The notes below the pieces were generated by a model. It was given only the letters and a program-made list of their open reading frames with translations. It had not been told where the DNA came from and searched no databases. The position numbers and the translations under genes were made by a program. DNA of 64,000 nt from Tubiluchus corallicola (lineage: Eukaryota > Priapulida > Priapulimorpha > Priapulimorphida > Tubiluchidae): the NCBI GenBank assembly GCA_030141605.1, contig JAQGDQ010000392.1, positions 60,001-124,000 of the forward strand, given 5' to 3'. Shown piece after piece: positions 25,501 to 38,173 of the stretch (position 1 is the first letter of the stretch; each line of letters opens with the position of its first letter).

Positions 25501-28500
25501 TAATTCCAGTTGCATAACTATGTCAGGTGATGCTTTTTCTATAATATCAGAGCAATAAACACACAGGCTTAGTTTGATTATTCAACATATAAAATAATAA
25601 GAACAAAGAATAAAACTAAACCTGACCTTTCCTAAATTGCTTTCAAAACCCAGAATTCTTTAAAAACCAATGGCTAAGTGTTAAATACTCAGTGTTTGAC
25701 GCTAATGCATGTTTGTGGCAGGATCAGAGTACATGTGCAACTGACAAAAATGCGATTTAGTTTACCCTGAGGGTGGAGCACTAGAGTTCACACACCGTTT
25801 GTTGTACTTTACTGTAATGTACAATGTTCTGGGTTAAACTAAGTTTGATGTAGAAACTAAACTTTCAACAGTAAGTCATAATTAAAGAACAATGCAATTT
25901 GTATGCAAATGCACAATGCAAATTGTTTTGTGTCTTAATTCTTATCCTGCTCTTTCTCTCACTTCCTTCCTTCTTGTTTCTCTCCCTCTCTCTCTCTCCT
26001 TTTCCTGCTTCCTCCCTGCCTCTCTTCCATACCCCGCTCAACAGATCATAATCAGCTGGATAACTTTGTGCAGCGTGGCCTATTTCAGTATCAAAGTCAA
26101 TATTATCTATTTACCCGCAGATCAAACCAATGCAGTAATCAGCTAAATTGTTACGATATTAGATTGCCTTGAAAGATTAAGCACAACTACTGGTCAATTG
26201 CTAAGTCTTCTAAAACACTCATCAAGCACAATATTTTATATCTGGATAATCAAATAACTTTTCTTTGGTTGAGCTAATCTGAGATGTTTCAAGTTCATCA
26301 TAAGATCAAAATCAGGCATAAAAACTTTATCAATGTCACCATAAAACAGCTGCTTCAAAAAAGTGAAGGATTACGAGACTGTAATGACGATTTCAATGCC
26401 AAATTTTAAACAGCTGCGCATTTTTTAGCAGTTTGTAAACTGGCAATCCTAGCATGCCAAATTTTTCAAAATTCACAAACATGTACGAGGTAAAGATTCA
26501 AAGGGCAAACTTGTTTTGGTCAGAACTCTTTTAATTCGACAAGACGTGCAATTATAATATAAATTATAGATGCTATTGGTAGCACATCATATCAATTGGC
26601 TGCTGCATATAGGGCGCTGTGTTTAGTAATGAGTTGAATTGAGTTCACTAGGATTATGGGGATTAGCCAGGCATGTTATTGTTGCATTCAAAATCTATTT
26701 ATTTTAGATTAAGCAAAATGATACAGCAAATCTCGCTTTAAGACCAGACTGCAGAATTTTGAAACGTGTTTCAAATGCAAACCGCACAGATTAACATGTA
26801 ATGTAATATATTATTATATCAACAAAAGAAAAACAGATAACCAAGTAAAAGTAAATAATGAAACATTTCTTGGCAGAAATTAATTAAATCATTGGGCGAA
26901 TAACAATGGTAAAGTCATTAAACTTGTGCTGCGAATTTGTTATGAATTAGCACTCTATACGTTTTGTAGCAATCGTTATTCTGTTTTTAAAACCTTTTTC
27001 TGACAGTATAATAAATCAATTTATTATAAAGGACACAATAAATGACGAATTTACATTGGTAGTCAGCCAGTGATAGGTGTGTACAGCCTGTAGTAAACAG
27101 CATTATTCATGAACTGCTCAAACATTCCATTACTATTTGCTAATACTGACAATTTAAACAAGGAATCAATCTGCCTAGTATTTAAACTCGTTAAATACAT
27201 TGAGAAGTGGCGTGTAATCACCACCATTACGACACAGCGCACACGCCCAACTCATGCGCCATGGGAAAAATAGGACATGGCTACACCATACATACACAGT
27301 AATAAGCTAACGCATGCAGCTTTGTATGGAAATTACTTCATGCTTTACCTGTGCTCTTCACACTCCACAACACCACCACACTGGACACTTCGACTTGCAT
27401 AATGTTTTCTATACAATCGTACTTCCTGGGTTTTATCTGTTAAATGGCTCATTGTACATGCCTGGTATGCACACAGTCATGGTATTGTTGTGTGCACTTG
27501 CTGGCACACTAGGACAAACAAGACAATCGCTCATTTTTGTATCTGTAGTGCCATGATGGTAACTACGAAAAAACTAAAAAAAAAACTCACAAAAATTCTG
27601 CAACAAACCATAATTTCTATTTTGAAGACATTTTGAAAATCATTTTGTTTGACAGAAAACAAAAAAAAATTTTCATTCAAAAGTGCTATTGTGACACACT
27701 AAACATGTACAAAGTTTACCCGTTAAAGTCTTGGTAGTCATTTCTAGCAATTGACCAAAAATACAACCACACTATTGTATATGCATAAGTGAGCAGCAAA
27801 ACAATGAACCATATTACGTCTTTCTGCAATAAAAAACAGAACATAATGAATAAAACTACCATAATACTATTTCTTATAAATTTAGGCAAGCAATTTTAAC
27901 AAAGTATTAAATATCAATTATTACATACATGAGTGCTCGACGTATTTCATCAGAGCTTAGAAATGCAATAATTCTGGACCATCGCTTTATAAATCAGATC
28001 AGTTTCTGAGCAAAATTTCCCAAAAATTCAAGCAAACTTTATCATAATTGCTGAGGTGGCATTTTTGTCTTAGATAAACTCTTTATACATGAAATGGGTG
28101 CACTTATAGCACCTGCCATACCATATATACTTGGTACACTGCATATGCAACCACATACAGCAACCTATTTAGCTAGAATATAATAATTTGAATAGCAAAA
28201 TACACGTAACACAGATCTAATTGTCATTTTTAACTAAAATGGTGGCACTGCTTTCACTTCTAATTATTAAAACAACTGTTAAGAAAATAGGCAAAGAAAA
28301 TAGTTGCGTGGGCACACATATGGGAAGGGCTGGGAAGATATTGCTTCACTATGACAGTTGAGCAGCATGTGGTCTGACCAGCACAGTGGATGTTTACTTC
28401 TAGGAGCATGCTAGCAAGTGAAACAGTCAAAGGAAATTGATTTTACTTTTAATTGTGTCCATTAACAAGTAAGACATGACTGAATGCACATACAAAAACC

Positions 28501-29340
28501 TGTTTGTCAAAATACATTAGTTTCTTTCGATAGCATTTTCTTATAGCTGAGCCATAAGTGGCTGTGTATGTTGTAGTACTGTAGTTATACACGTTCGTCT
28601 GCGCACAAGCATAACATTTATCATATTAGCTTCTGGAAGTACAATAGGTGCAATTTTCTTAACCACACACTTTAAGCTGCTCCAGCGACATTAATTGATT
28701 TAAAAACTAGTTTAAATAATGCGTGTAATTACCAGGTTAAACTCAAGAACAGTTCAAATACCTTGCGAGTCTTTGACTGCTTCTCAGTGAAGCATAGTGA
28801 CATACCAACAATAATGGGCGTAGAGGATTAAAAGCATAATGTAATTTCAGGTATTGCTGTGTAGATAGAGGTACAACCCCTAACTGTTAAATAACATGGT
28901 TTACACAGTGCAGCAATGTGACAGCTACACTGCCCTGTGCGTGATACCCCTCCCAAGGTTGTATAATAATAGGAAGTGAATTAAAACGTGCACAGCATTT
29001 CTATTAGCCAAAGAAAAGCAATTAAATGATTTCAGGGTGCAACAATAATAAACTACACAGACTTTATATAGATATGTCTTTGCAGGTCAACGAAATAATG
29101 TTAAAATAACTACCAAAGATCGTTTACGTAGCCTACACGTTAAACAATAATGAGCTGCCAGTAAAACATGGAAGAAAAGCTGCGTGTTGTAAAGAAGAAC
29201 AAGACTTTTTGAGAAAAAAAGACCTTTTTCGTGTCATCTTTTGACTGTTGATAACGATGCCACCGACAACCTATGCACCCTGTCACACAGGAGATTACAT
29301 AGTTCCTTCTGTAGCTCTGGAGGGGCTGATGTCCAACCAT
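14835..29340 (-). CDS. GDPD5: GDPD5/GDE2-like six-pass glycerophosphodiester phosphodiesterase
   Basis: Vertebrate GDE2 cleaves GPI anchors and glycerophosphodiesters at the cell surface. Thirteen exons: 29340-29224, 27823-27720, 24981-24888, 24334-24176, 22580-22487, 22239-22094, 21080-20998, 20560-20410, 19866-19645, 18883-18723, 18050-17903, 17536-17454, 15141-14835. All phases agree; 622 residues (human about 605). The N-terminus [13 protein letters not shown], then [14 protein letters not shown], is the vertebrate GDE2 cytosolic start, with Cys25 retained. Five hydrophobic segments lie near 42-62, 89-113, 126-143, 160-180 and 191-211. The GDPD ectodomain runs about 229-493 with HRGAS (His233, Arg234), PENT, Glu260, Asp262 and MMHD (His275). 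A sixth segment lies at 496-519, then a Ser-rich cytosolic tail of about 100 residues starting [12 protein letters not shown]. The genes GDPD2 and GDPD4 are paralogues; the N-terminus favours GDPD5. Introns hold a CTG/CTA repeat and a pyrimidine tract. Confidence 0.95.
19450..19553 (+). repeat. CTG / CTACTG trinucleotide repeat
   Basis: An initial CTACTA is followed by 15 CTG triplets, then seven CTACTG hexamers, then CTA triplets. On the transcribed minus strand it is (CAG)n with TAG interruptions. It sits about 90 bp past the donor of GDPD5-like exon 9, within the intron, and creates long spurious frames of Leu, Cys/Tyr or Ser. Confidence 0.97.
25949..26029 (+). repeat. Polypyrimidine tract
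   Basis: About 80 bp almost purely of C and T (CTCTTTCTCTCACTTCC..., TCTCCCTCTCTCTCTCTCC...). On the transcribed strand it is a purine tract. In intron 2 of the GDPD5-like gene. Such tracts can form triplex DNA; a splicing role is unlikely because it is antisense to the gene. Confidence 0.85.
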
Positions 29341-32300
29341 TGTGCCACCAAAACATTTAGTAAGTCAGAAATTTGATCGAAGCTCCACAAGGGGCAGTGC
29401 TAGTACCTAAATTAAATCAACATAGCATAAATAAAAGCAAACTAACATAAAATCAAATACAATGATATCATAACATTGGTGCTCAATGACAAAGCACTTA
29501 GGATTCTTATTTAAACTAAAACAAATGACAAATTTGGTCACAGAACTGCCATACCCGTGAGCTACTGGTAAATTTTGGAGTGAGTGACTGATTAAAATGT
29601 AATTTAACATGTCTTTTTGCTGCCAAGTGTTATGAATATTGATTTTTTTTAAACTTCACAAATGATTAAAAAGCAATAAGCCTATAGCAAACACAAAAAG
29701 TTTTGACAACTACTGAATAAAAATTCCCAACTGATTTCAGATTTCCAAATCAATTTCACTTTTACCTTGCATTACACTTTGCAGCAAGTAAGAATACATT
29801 AAAGCAATATTTCATAGGTAAAAGGTGTAAATTCGCACTTTTTACACAAGAGGCACGCATAAGTACACAATTACATGGGTAAGTTAAACTTAGTAAGTTT
29901 GGTGTGAAAGTTGGCGTGCTGCAGTTTTTCAAGGTTTCGCAAATAGTGACTAACTGTGAGTCTTTTATTCTCCTATTAACAAAAATGTGTGAAAAGTGCA
30001 ATATAATGCAAATAGATTGTTTAAGTGCAAATATTTGGCTACAAATTACTAAACATGCCTGGCAAACCCTAATAAATACAAAGTACAGCATCAACAGTAA
30101 TAACCAATAAGGTTTTACACTCAGTTACAGTGTAATGTGTAATCAGGTTTAAAAATTTTAGGTGTGCATCACAACTTTACATTTTTACAGCCTGACCTTA
30201 AGGGTAACAATGTTTAATTAGCTCCTATGAAACTGACCTATTATACTAGCAAATATAGAACCTTTCCATGGGGCAAAACATTAGGCTTAGTAGTAATAGG
30301 CCTAATCACATCCATTTGTGCTTAGTGACTGCTGTATCCGTAAAATGAGTTTACAATGTAATAGTTAGAACATGTACGAGTTAAAAAAGGAGAACTGAGA
30401 GTTGATATAATAGAGTACTAGTAGACATAAGCTCATTTTCAGGTTTAGTTCATGCTTTAGCAGAATACCCTACTGCAGAGAAAGAAAAAACTGAAGGGCC
30501 AAAATCTACAATATACCATAGGCAATAAATTAGTTACGTTGTATTATCAATGTTTAAAAATCGCTTCAGTGTGTGACTTGTTTAAGGTGCTGCTTATCTT
30601 CGTATTTCTGACTGCCAAAGTTAAAGATATTCTATTTGTTAAAATTGGCTGTTAGCAGTCTCATCAAAGATGCCTCTATATAGGTACTTATATTTATAAA
30701 TGCGAGGCACGTGTTTATTAGGTTTTGTGTCAGTGCCTGAGTAATACAGTGTATAGCTGGGATGTTACGGGTACGGCTAGACTGAGTTATGAAGTAAAGC
30801 AGTGCTAAGTCTGGTTAGTGCAAGGATGGATTTTTGAAAATTTACAAATTCAATTTCATTCAACCTTCTGCACCCCTTTTGGGATATCAAAGCACACACA
30901 ATATAACAGCTGAAGGAAAACATGAAAGCCAATATTATCATTACAATGTCAACGTTAAAAGAAATTTACAGTGTTGCCACATCTAGTGCTAAGTGGTGAA
31001 AGTCCTTCAGCAACATTACAAACATACTGAGTTAAAACGAAGCAGATAGTGAAGTTCATAAGTCATCCTTAAACAGCTTAAGCACGGGATTTATCAGAAA
31101 ATAATAACAACAATCCTGTATGCCTGTATGACTAGATGGAGCAATTCACAGTTAAGGGTGCTCAGGGAAAGCTAGCAGTTTTTTACCCGCCAAGTGCCAA
31201 TGTAACTGGAGACAATAACCAATACATACAGCAATTTAATAGAATCGTCATCGAATGTTCGTTGCGTATTGTACAGGCAGATTCCTAATCTAAAAGAAAT
31301 TTGCATTCAAGACAACTGTAAACACTGTGTACACAGCAGTTAGTCCAGCAAACAGCAGCCTGGCACAGTTTAATCAAATTATGAGGATGGGAGTCCATTT
31401 AGGTAATTAGATTTGTATTAGTTACACTGCACTATCTAAAGAACCTGACTCTAGGCGATGGCTGACTCAAGGCTAATAGAAATAAGAGAAGCAGCCAATA
31501 CTAAAAAATGAGGCTATTTATCTTGAAAAGGAAAGTAACGTGATCCGACCATCTGAGAGTGATATGACACCTATTATAGTTGTGCAAGACTGCACACGAC
31601 GACTTCCCGACTTGCCATTCATCTTATTGATTACCACTCCATTTTCAGCATTTTCCTGCAATTACCTAGAAAGAACCACATCCGATGCAGGAAAGGCATG
31701 TCAACAGGGTAATCAAGCCAATCAGCGGAACGTCTAGGCGCTAGGCCATCGTATAGCTTTTTAACCGAGAAAGTTAGAAATGAAATTTCCCAGTAAAATG
31801 ATTACCATTTTAATTGCAACAAATTATCAATTAAATTCAATTTATTGCGCAAATATGCAATTAACATTACATACGTTGGTAAGTACAAAAAGAAAATTGT
31901 ATACAGGTAGAACTACGGATTACTATTATACATACAAAAAACTGACGTACTGCTACTTAGTTATACTATCTATTATGAGATACGCATCGACTATTACAAT
32001 TGTATTATTAATCAAACTGATTGAGATTTTGGCTGCCCAATGATACTAGCCAGTAGTAATAGATACTATAATTAATCATCACAGATTGCAAAGCTTTATA
32101 TTAATTACTATAATTATGACTATTATTAACAGGATACATATTGACTAGTTCAACATACAGCATCAAAATTAACTGAGAGTTTGCTTTTGCGATCGCATAC
32201 CAGACAACAACATTAGAGTTACTGGACACACTTTGTACAAAAGTCGATCACAAAATATGGAACCTACCTGATCTAGCTACAATGTAATACTCAAATATAT

Positions 32301-32725
32301 TCTAATTATTGTATTTTTTGTAGCTTGGAATATCTGTTCTTGACCTGATTACTAAAAACGACTATAAATACGAACAAAATTAATTTATAAACTCTTAAAA
32401 TGATATTGTTTAAACTCTAAATCACTTAGGCCTACAGACAGTCGACTGGCCTGATCACTTTGGCCTACAGACTTATTTCACGTGACATTCATAAGTTCCA
32501 TTACGAAACAATTACAAGGTTTTAAGAGATTAAGAATTGTAAAATTAGTGCAATTAGTAGAATCCAGCTTTTGTCACATGTGAGAAAAAATGATAAGGAA
32601 ACGCAAGCAACAGAGATTTTGAAAGAAGTAACTTAGTTAGAATCGTGAGGCAATAACACTTTGTTTGTTTGTTGACTTCATATTGATCAGATTTTCATGA
32701 TCAGACCAGTATGTTTAGCATCACC
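29341..32725. other. Intergenic, GDPD5-like upstream region
   Basis: No coding sequence or transposon recognised on either strand; the short open frames here lack codon or family signal. A 5' untranslated exon and promoter for the GDPD5-like gene should lie here but cannot be pinned down. Confidence 0.4.
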
Positions 32726-32733
32726 ATCTGAAC

Positions 32734-32966
32734 CAGGGGCACCGGCAGCAAATTACAGGGGCAAGGGCAGCATTTAGAAAAAGGGCACATTTTGTTTACC
32801 CATATTTCTGTAGTCACGCTAATGATGATAAATGCTTCGGGGTAATCATGGATAACCGCACATTTTTCCATGTAGAAGGCAAAATTCTGGTCCCACACTA
32901 CCCCCTTGGGAAAAGCTAGGGGGGGGGGGCGCTGCCCCATCTGCTCCCTTGGCTCCGGCGCCCCCG
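32734..32966. mobile_element. hAT-type MITE, 233 bp, with 8-bp target duplication
   Basis: Starts CAGGGGCACCGGCAGC and ends GGCTCCGGCGCCCCCG, giving a short GC-rich inverted repeat unlike the surrounding AT-rich DNA. Flanked by ATCTGAAC (32726-32733) and ATTTGAAC (32967-32974), 7 of 8 identical. Contains a G homopolymer near 32920-32930. No transposase. Confidence 0.8.
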
Positions 32967-32974
32967 ATTTGAAC

Positions 32975-35015
32975 AAAATTAAACAAATGAAAATACAGCA
33001 CAGAGTTTCACCGAGTAAAATTAAACTAAGATTTTCCGTAAATTTTCTATATATATTTTGTTTTCATAATAATTTAATATTATTTTAAACAGTGAAATCA
33101 ATCGATTTTTATCTGGCTTCCTGCATACGAGTAATACTGGTTTCTAGATAGAAACCTCTACACACCGCCTTCTCTAGAACTCATTTCATCAAGGTAAATT
33201 CCTGATTTATCTTGTTACTTGTTGCCAAGCATAATAATTGAACAGAAATGCTGATAAAAATAATCTCAGTCATAAAAATGGTTGTGCTGTTGTGATCAAT
33301 CAACAGTTGCTAGGCAGAAATATTTTCTACATAGATTTCTAAAGCTTGCTTCAGCGCTTAAAGAAATCAAGAATCTGCAGTTACGCCCAAAAAACAAAAC
33401 TACGTGTACACACCTACTAATCACTAATGTATGATAAACCTGAATGCAAAATTCTGATACCTAATTTAATTTCCTTAGCTTTGTGTGAAATTTACCAAAT
33501 ACAAGTATAACTTAAATACTAAACTTATCCAACAGTTAAACTGGTGGGAAATTTTTGGAGACACATAATAACTTCAATAATATTTATATTGCATTAGTTA
33601 ACTTAACAAAATTCAAAACTATAGCCCATTTTAATAACTAAAACCAAAGACCTCACCATATTAACAATGTAAACTCTATTTTAATAATACCTTTCATCCA
33701 TTCATCTGAGTCAAAGACTAACAGAAAACCATTTTTCAAATTTCACTTCTTGATTTTCTCTTAGTTTTACTGTCTTCTCATGACTGCATATAGTAAGGAA
33801 ACAAAAAGGCTTCAATAAAATAGTTTACACAATTAATTTGTCTCTACATTTGGCAACAAAATTCACCAAATCTTCTATACCTGTAGATATTTATAATTAC
33901 AGAACTCCACGGGTAACAAATGAAAAAAAAATTAATGAAAGATTAAACGATTCAAATAAAATAAAGCCAAAGAAAAAGGATTGACTATCATGTCATAGTA
34001 TGAAGGCTGCATCTACAAGAAAAAGAGAAAAAATTGTAGGACTGACATACAGCAATTTTAGACACGCCTCAACCATGCTGCTTTATTGACCATAAAACTC
34101 TTAGTCTTTAGATATCCATCAACGTAAGCACCAGTAATAAACGTGTCACCCCTTGTGTAATCAGTAGGAATGCCAAGTAGTACATAAGTCGTCAGTAAAA
34201 TAAGTAGAGTGAACAGCCCATTAGTCGCCAGAGGCCATCGTCAAACTATAAGAGTGAACAATGGCACCTGTAGAACAACACTAAGACTTTCATTTTTGCT
34301 CAAAGCTTTTGTTAATTACTTTCCAAGAGCGTAACTGCAAATGAACTAACTGATAGTGGTTTCTCGTTAAACATTTTACAGGGAAAGTTACAAGTGATAG
34401 TACCCTGTTAGATGTTAGCAAACTGGTGATGCAATATTGAAAAGTTGGAATTGCATAAGTATAAGGTGCCTCAGTCCCAGAAGTCACATTGTACTATACA
34501 TTGTCCATATTTTTAACAAACACGGCAAAATGTTTGAAAACTGGTACAGACAAACTAAAACTTTGGGCAACTAGTGCACAGGCAGGCTATGCTATCTTCA
34601 TTACTTTCTTAAGGACCTCAACAGTATCAGAGGCGAATCCAATGACAAGTCGGGCATCTTGCATTAAAAAATTCTCTTACAGCCCACGAATAGTATGAAG
34701 GCTGCATCTTGTCGAAAAACTACAATGTTAATAGCGTGGTCCGAACTGTGTTCTGAATTTCCGTTGAACTTCAGTTGGTGATAAAAAGACCTCTTACCAC
34801 ACTGATTTTGCACCTCATTTGAAATGTTACTGTCATCGCCATTGCAATTGGGTTCCAGTGAAAAAATATATAAAAAAATTGCCAAAGGCCACTTTTGATT
34901 TATGTAACAGCTTGCTGAGACTGAAAAAAGATTTAAAATAATTAAATTGGAAATTTATAGTGACTTTTGAGACACCCTGTATTATCAAACGTCAGAAGAT
35001 TTTTTCAAGCTTATT
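32975..35015. other. Intergenic, no gene recognised
   Basis: AT-rich. A 20-bp word (ATAGTATGAAGGCTGCATCT) occurs at 33995-34014 and again at 34690-34709 in direct orientation. Near 34959-34981 the sequence TTTTGAGACACCCTGTA resembles one end of a DNA transposon, but no partner end was found. Confidence 0.4.
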
Positions 35016-35156
35016 ATTCATTTGTTTCACTATACAGACTTTGAATTACAGAAAAAGTACAGGATTTAATATTGCATTTTGAACATTCATTTGTTGTTTC
35101 ACTATACAGACTTTGAATTACAGAAAAAGTACAGGATTTGATATTGCATTTTGAAC
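35016..35156. repeat. Tandem duplication, two copies of about 70 bp
   Basis: 35016-35084 and 35085-35156 are near-identical (ATTCATTTG...TTTTGAAC). The second copy has a 3-bp insertion and a single substitution (GGATTTAAT against GGATTTGAT). Intergenic, no coding content. Confidence 0.95.
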
Positions 35157-36734
35157 AAACCGAAAATAAATGACTTATGACTTAAACAAACTTAAACAGA
35201 TATGTGAGAAAAGTAAATTCAATATGGAAAATTTCGGCTACTTGTGTCCTTGTTGTGTCATGTAATAAAATGCATTTACCCGTACAATGAATAATTTATT
35301 AGGTCTGATCATACTCTGTATCAATTTATATTCAATGCACGACCAATACTTTTGTAATAAATCTGCTTAAATACTCGTACCGCTTCACATTTATGAGAAA
35401 AACATAAGTACTTGAATTTAACGTAGAAAATAATGCTTGCAAATACCCATGCTTTCTTTTTTTAAGATTAGAATAAAAGTTACAGAATTTGTTTACTAAA
35501 ACGATTCTTGCCAGCCGTGCTTTTCAATGCTCATGCGACACCACACTTTACGCTTTAACATGATGGTGAAAGTACACACTTTTGACTGCAAATGTGCCCT
35601 ACATTAGTTAATAGTTACATGTCCTATTGTTTCGTTTCGAGAGCAAGTCAGATTCTCACTACATTTAGTGCTGAAGAAAATGTTGTAATTTTTTACATTT
35701 ACATAATGCAGATCATACAAGGCTAAGTGATCGCTAATGCAGATTTTACAAGGTTAAATGCTTAATAAATGCTTCAGAGTTGAAACCTATTTAAATGACA
35801 ATGTGATTATGCAATGCTCGAAGTGGCACATATACACACACACATATATATGTTACAAAAAGTGAATTCTTACTTCAGGCGAGCTTCAAGAATCAGGGTT
35901 GCAAAATCTTTTTGCATATTTAATGGGTAAAAAAGTACTAGGATAACATGACACAACACTGAATGAAAGTCAAAACACATAGAAGCTCAAAATAGATTCA
36001 GCAGTTTTATTAAAAACTGTGCGTCTGTGCATAAGTGCCCTATTGTATGGAAATTACTGCCACCGGGCCACATACTTTTGTGTAGTTGTTGTTTTCGCCT
36101 CTAATCAATTTGAAAAATTTGTATTTTAAAACCAACATATTTTTAAAGAATGATTCCTTTACCATTTCAGCAATTTTTTTTAAATAGGTCACATATACGA
36201 GTAGGGCTACAGTTTAACTAACTCATTAGCCAGCATTACACTACGGTAAACACAAAACAAGTGAGTTTAAAATGACTAACTGTTAGGGGTGCCATTTGTG
36301 AGTTTTTCTTAGAACTTCCAAATTTGTCTAGAAACTGCCCAATGAAAGCACTCTGACGGCAAAATCGCTTAGAAAAATACATGCAGAAAGGAAAAATATA
36401 CAGATGTTATCAGTGAAAAAAGCCACAGTTGCTGTTGAAAGATGTTTAGTGGAGTCATGGCCATTCAGTAAATGGTGTTGAGAAGAAATAGTCATTATAA
36501 CATTGTTAGAAGATGTGAAATACCACATTCTTATCCTTCAGTTAGTTGGAAAGATCTGTTAGATTGCATAAGATTTTAAGATTTACTTATTTAGCCAACA
36601 TAAACATTCATGCAATTACAAATTTATGTGTGCCAGTAACAACATAATCTTGACCAACCACAACAGATTATAACAGATTAATTCCTAATGAGAAGAATAG
36701 TGATGTGAATAAAAAAAAATCCCACAATGAAAAA
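35157..36734. other. Intergenic, no gene recognised
   Basis: AT-rich with a short CA/TA microsatellite near 35835-35852. Nothing else stands out on either strand. Confidence 0.4.
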
Positions 36735-37390
36735 TTAAGAAAAAAAATTTGCATATTCGATGAGTGGCTTCACTAGGACTTTATATATTGACAAGATGAT
36801 GTCTCTGTTCCTACTCACAATAGTTTGAGAGATAGTTCCTAGTATCTGATTTGTCTTGGCAACTTTAACACATGTATGCTGAACTTGAGTTGGTCAACCG
36901 CAACAACACCCAAATGTTTCTCAGAAGTAATTACTTCTAAGAAATTCTGTCAAATTGATACTGATATTAAGGTGTGTTCTTCCCAAGGTGTAGAACTTTG
37001 CATTTTCTATCTGATGTGTTAACAGTCATTTGCCAGAGCTTGGCCCATTGGTTTATCACATCTTAATCAGCTTACAAATCAGCAGCAGTTTACGGCAAGG
37101 ACACACAACTGGCAACTTTAGTATCGTCTGCAAATTTGCTCAGTTTCGAGATGATACCACTATCAATGTCGTCAATGAAGACCAAGAACAACAATGGTCC
37201 AAGGACGCTACCGTGGGGCACTTCAGAAAGAACTTGGAACATCAATGATAGTTTGTTCTATATCGCCACCATCTGCTTTCTATTTATCAACCACTTTTGC
37301 TCCAACTAAAAAGTTTACCACAAACAGCTTGACAAGACGATAGGAGGCCCTATCAAAAGCCTTAGCTATGTCCAAATATATTATTATAAC
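36735..37390 (-). mobile_element. LINE reverse-transcriptase remnant, inverted 5' part
   Basis: On the minus strand the DNA reads, from right to left, YLDIAKAFDRASYRLVKLF, then [19 protein letters not shown], then [11 protein letters not shown] (the FADD catalytic motif), NTSDRKCKVLHLG, and LGTISQTIVSRNRD followed by VLVKPLIEYA. These are successive blocks of a non-LTR (CR1/L2/Rex-like) reverse transcriptase. Stops and frameshifts show that it is dead. Its continuation lies in the opposite orientation at 37505-38030. Confidence 0.88.
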
Positions 37391-37504
37391 TGAAGAAAAA
37401 CTCCACAGCTGAAGAAAATTATGCACATCTGATGCAAATTATGGAGAATAACACCTCCTGACCAAAATTTTATCAAAGTAATATTAAGTTACTTATATCT
37501 TATA

Positions 37505-38030
37505 ATCAACGTAATTATTCAATGATGTAATAGACAAAATTTGAACAATCGGAAGAGTATGCTAGAGGGTCGGGTAAATTTTCTGGCATTTCATTCTCCA
37601 CAGAGCATTAGGCTTTAAAGATGAGACCTATGAAGACAGGTTCCACTTGTCCACGATGACCAGTATGAAGTATAGACATGAACATGGTGACCTCACCGAA
37701 AATTTTCTGAAGTCTGGAAATTTTTGCATGGTTGTTATGATACTTCTACCTCTTCATTGTTGCTAGAGTTCATTAAGACTGGAGATGTTCAATGGCCTAC
37801 CACAAATGACCATGGTTTCAAGTTACCCAAAAGCAGAGCCACTAAATCATAGTGTTTTTTTTTGGCAATTGCGTGGGTATCGCATGGAATGTATTGCCAG
37901 CACAAACTGTTTCAAAAATCTATCTGACGATTGCTAGGCTGCCTATTGTTACGCTACACCCTATGGAGCTTTTGCTTACAATAACATCCACGATTAGGCT
38001 TGCTGCCACTGTTCCTGCTAACTTGGTGTT
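37505..38030 (+). mobile_element. LINE C-terminal remnant, direct 3' part
   Basis: Plus-strand reading, with frameshifts, gives FEQSEEYA, then DETYEDRFHLSTMTSMKYRH, EHGDLTENF, and DHGFKLPKSRATKS followed by the FFF...W.C...NCF region. This is the usual C-terminal domain after the reverse transcriptase in the same LINE group. It begins where the inverted segment at 36735-37390 breaks off. Confidence 0.75.
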
Positions 38031-38173
38031 TTTCTGAAACTTCTGTTTATTTTGTTTTGGATACTGATGTGAGATAAAACGAAAGGACTAACACTACGGC
38101 TGCAAAGATGGTACATGGTAAAATAACGTTTAAATAATAAAGTTAGATACTAAAGTTTTAAGACGACAAGTTC

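Noticed and set aside
34959-34981. Transposon-end-like sequence TTTTGAGACACCCTGTA
   Set aside because: No matching inverted end was found nearby, so no element can be delimited.
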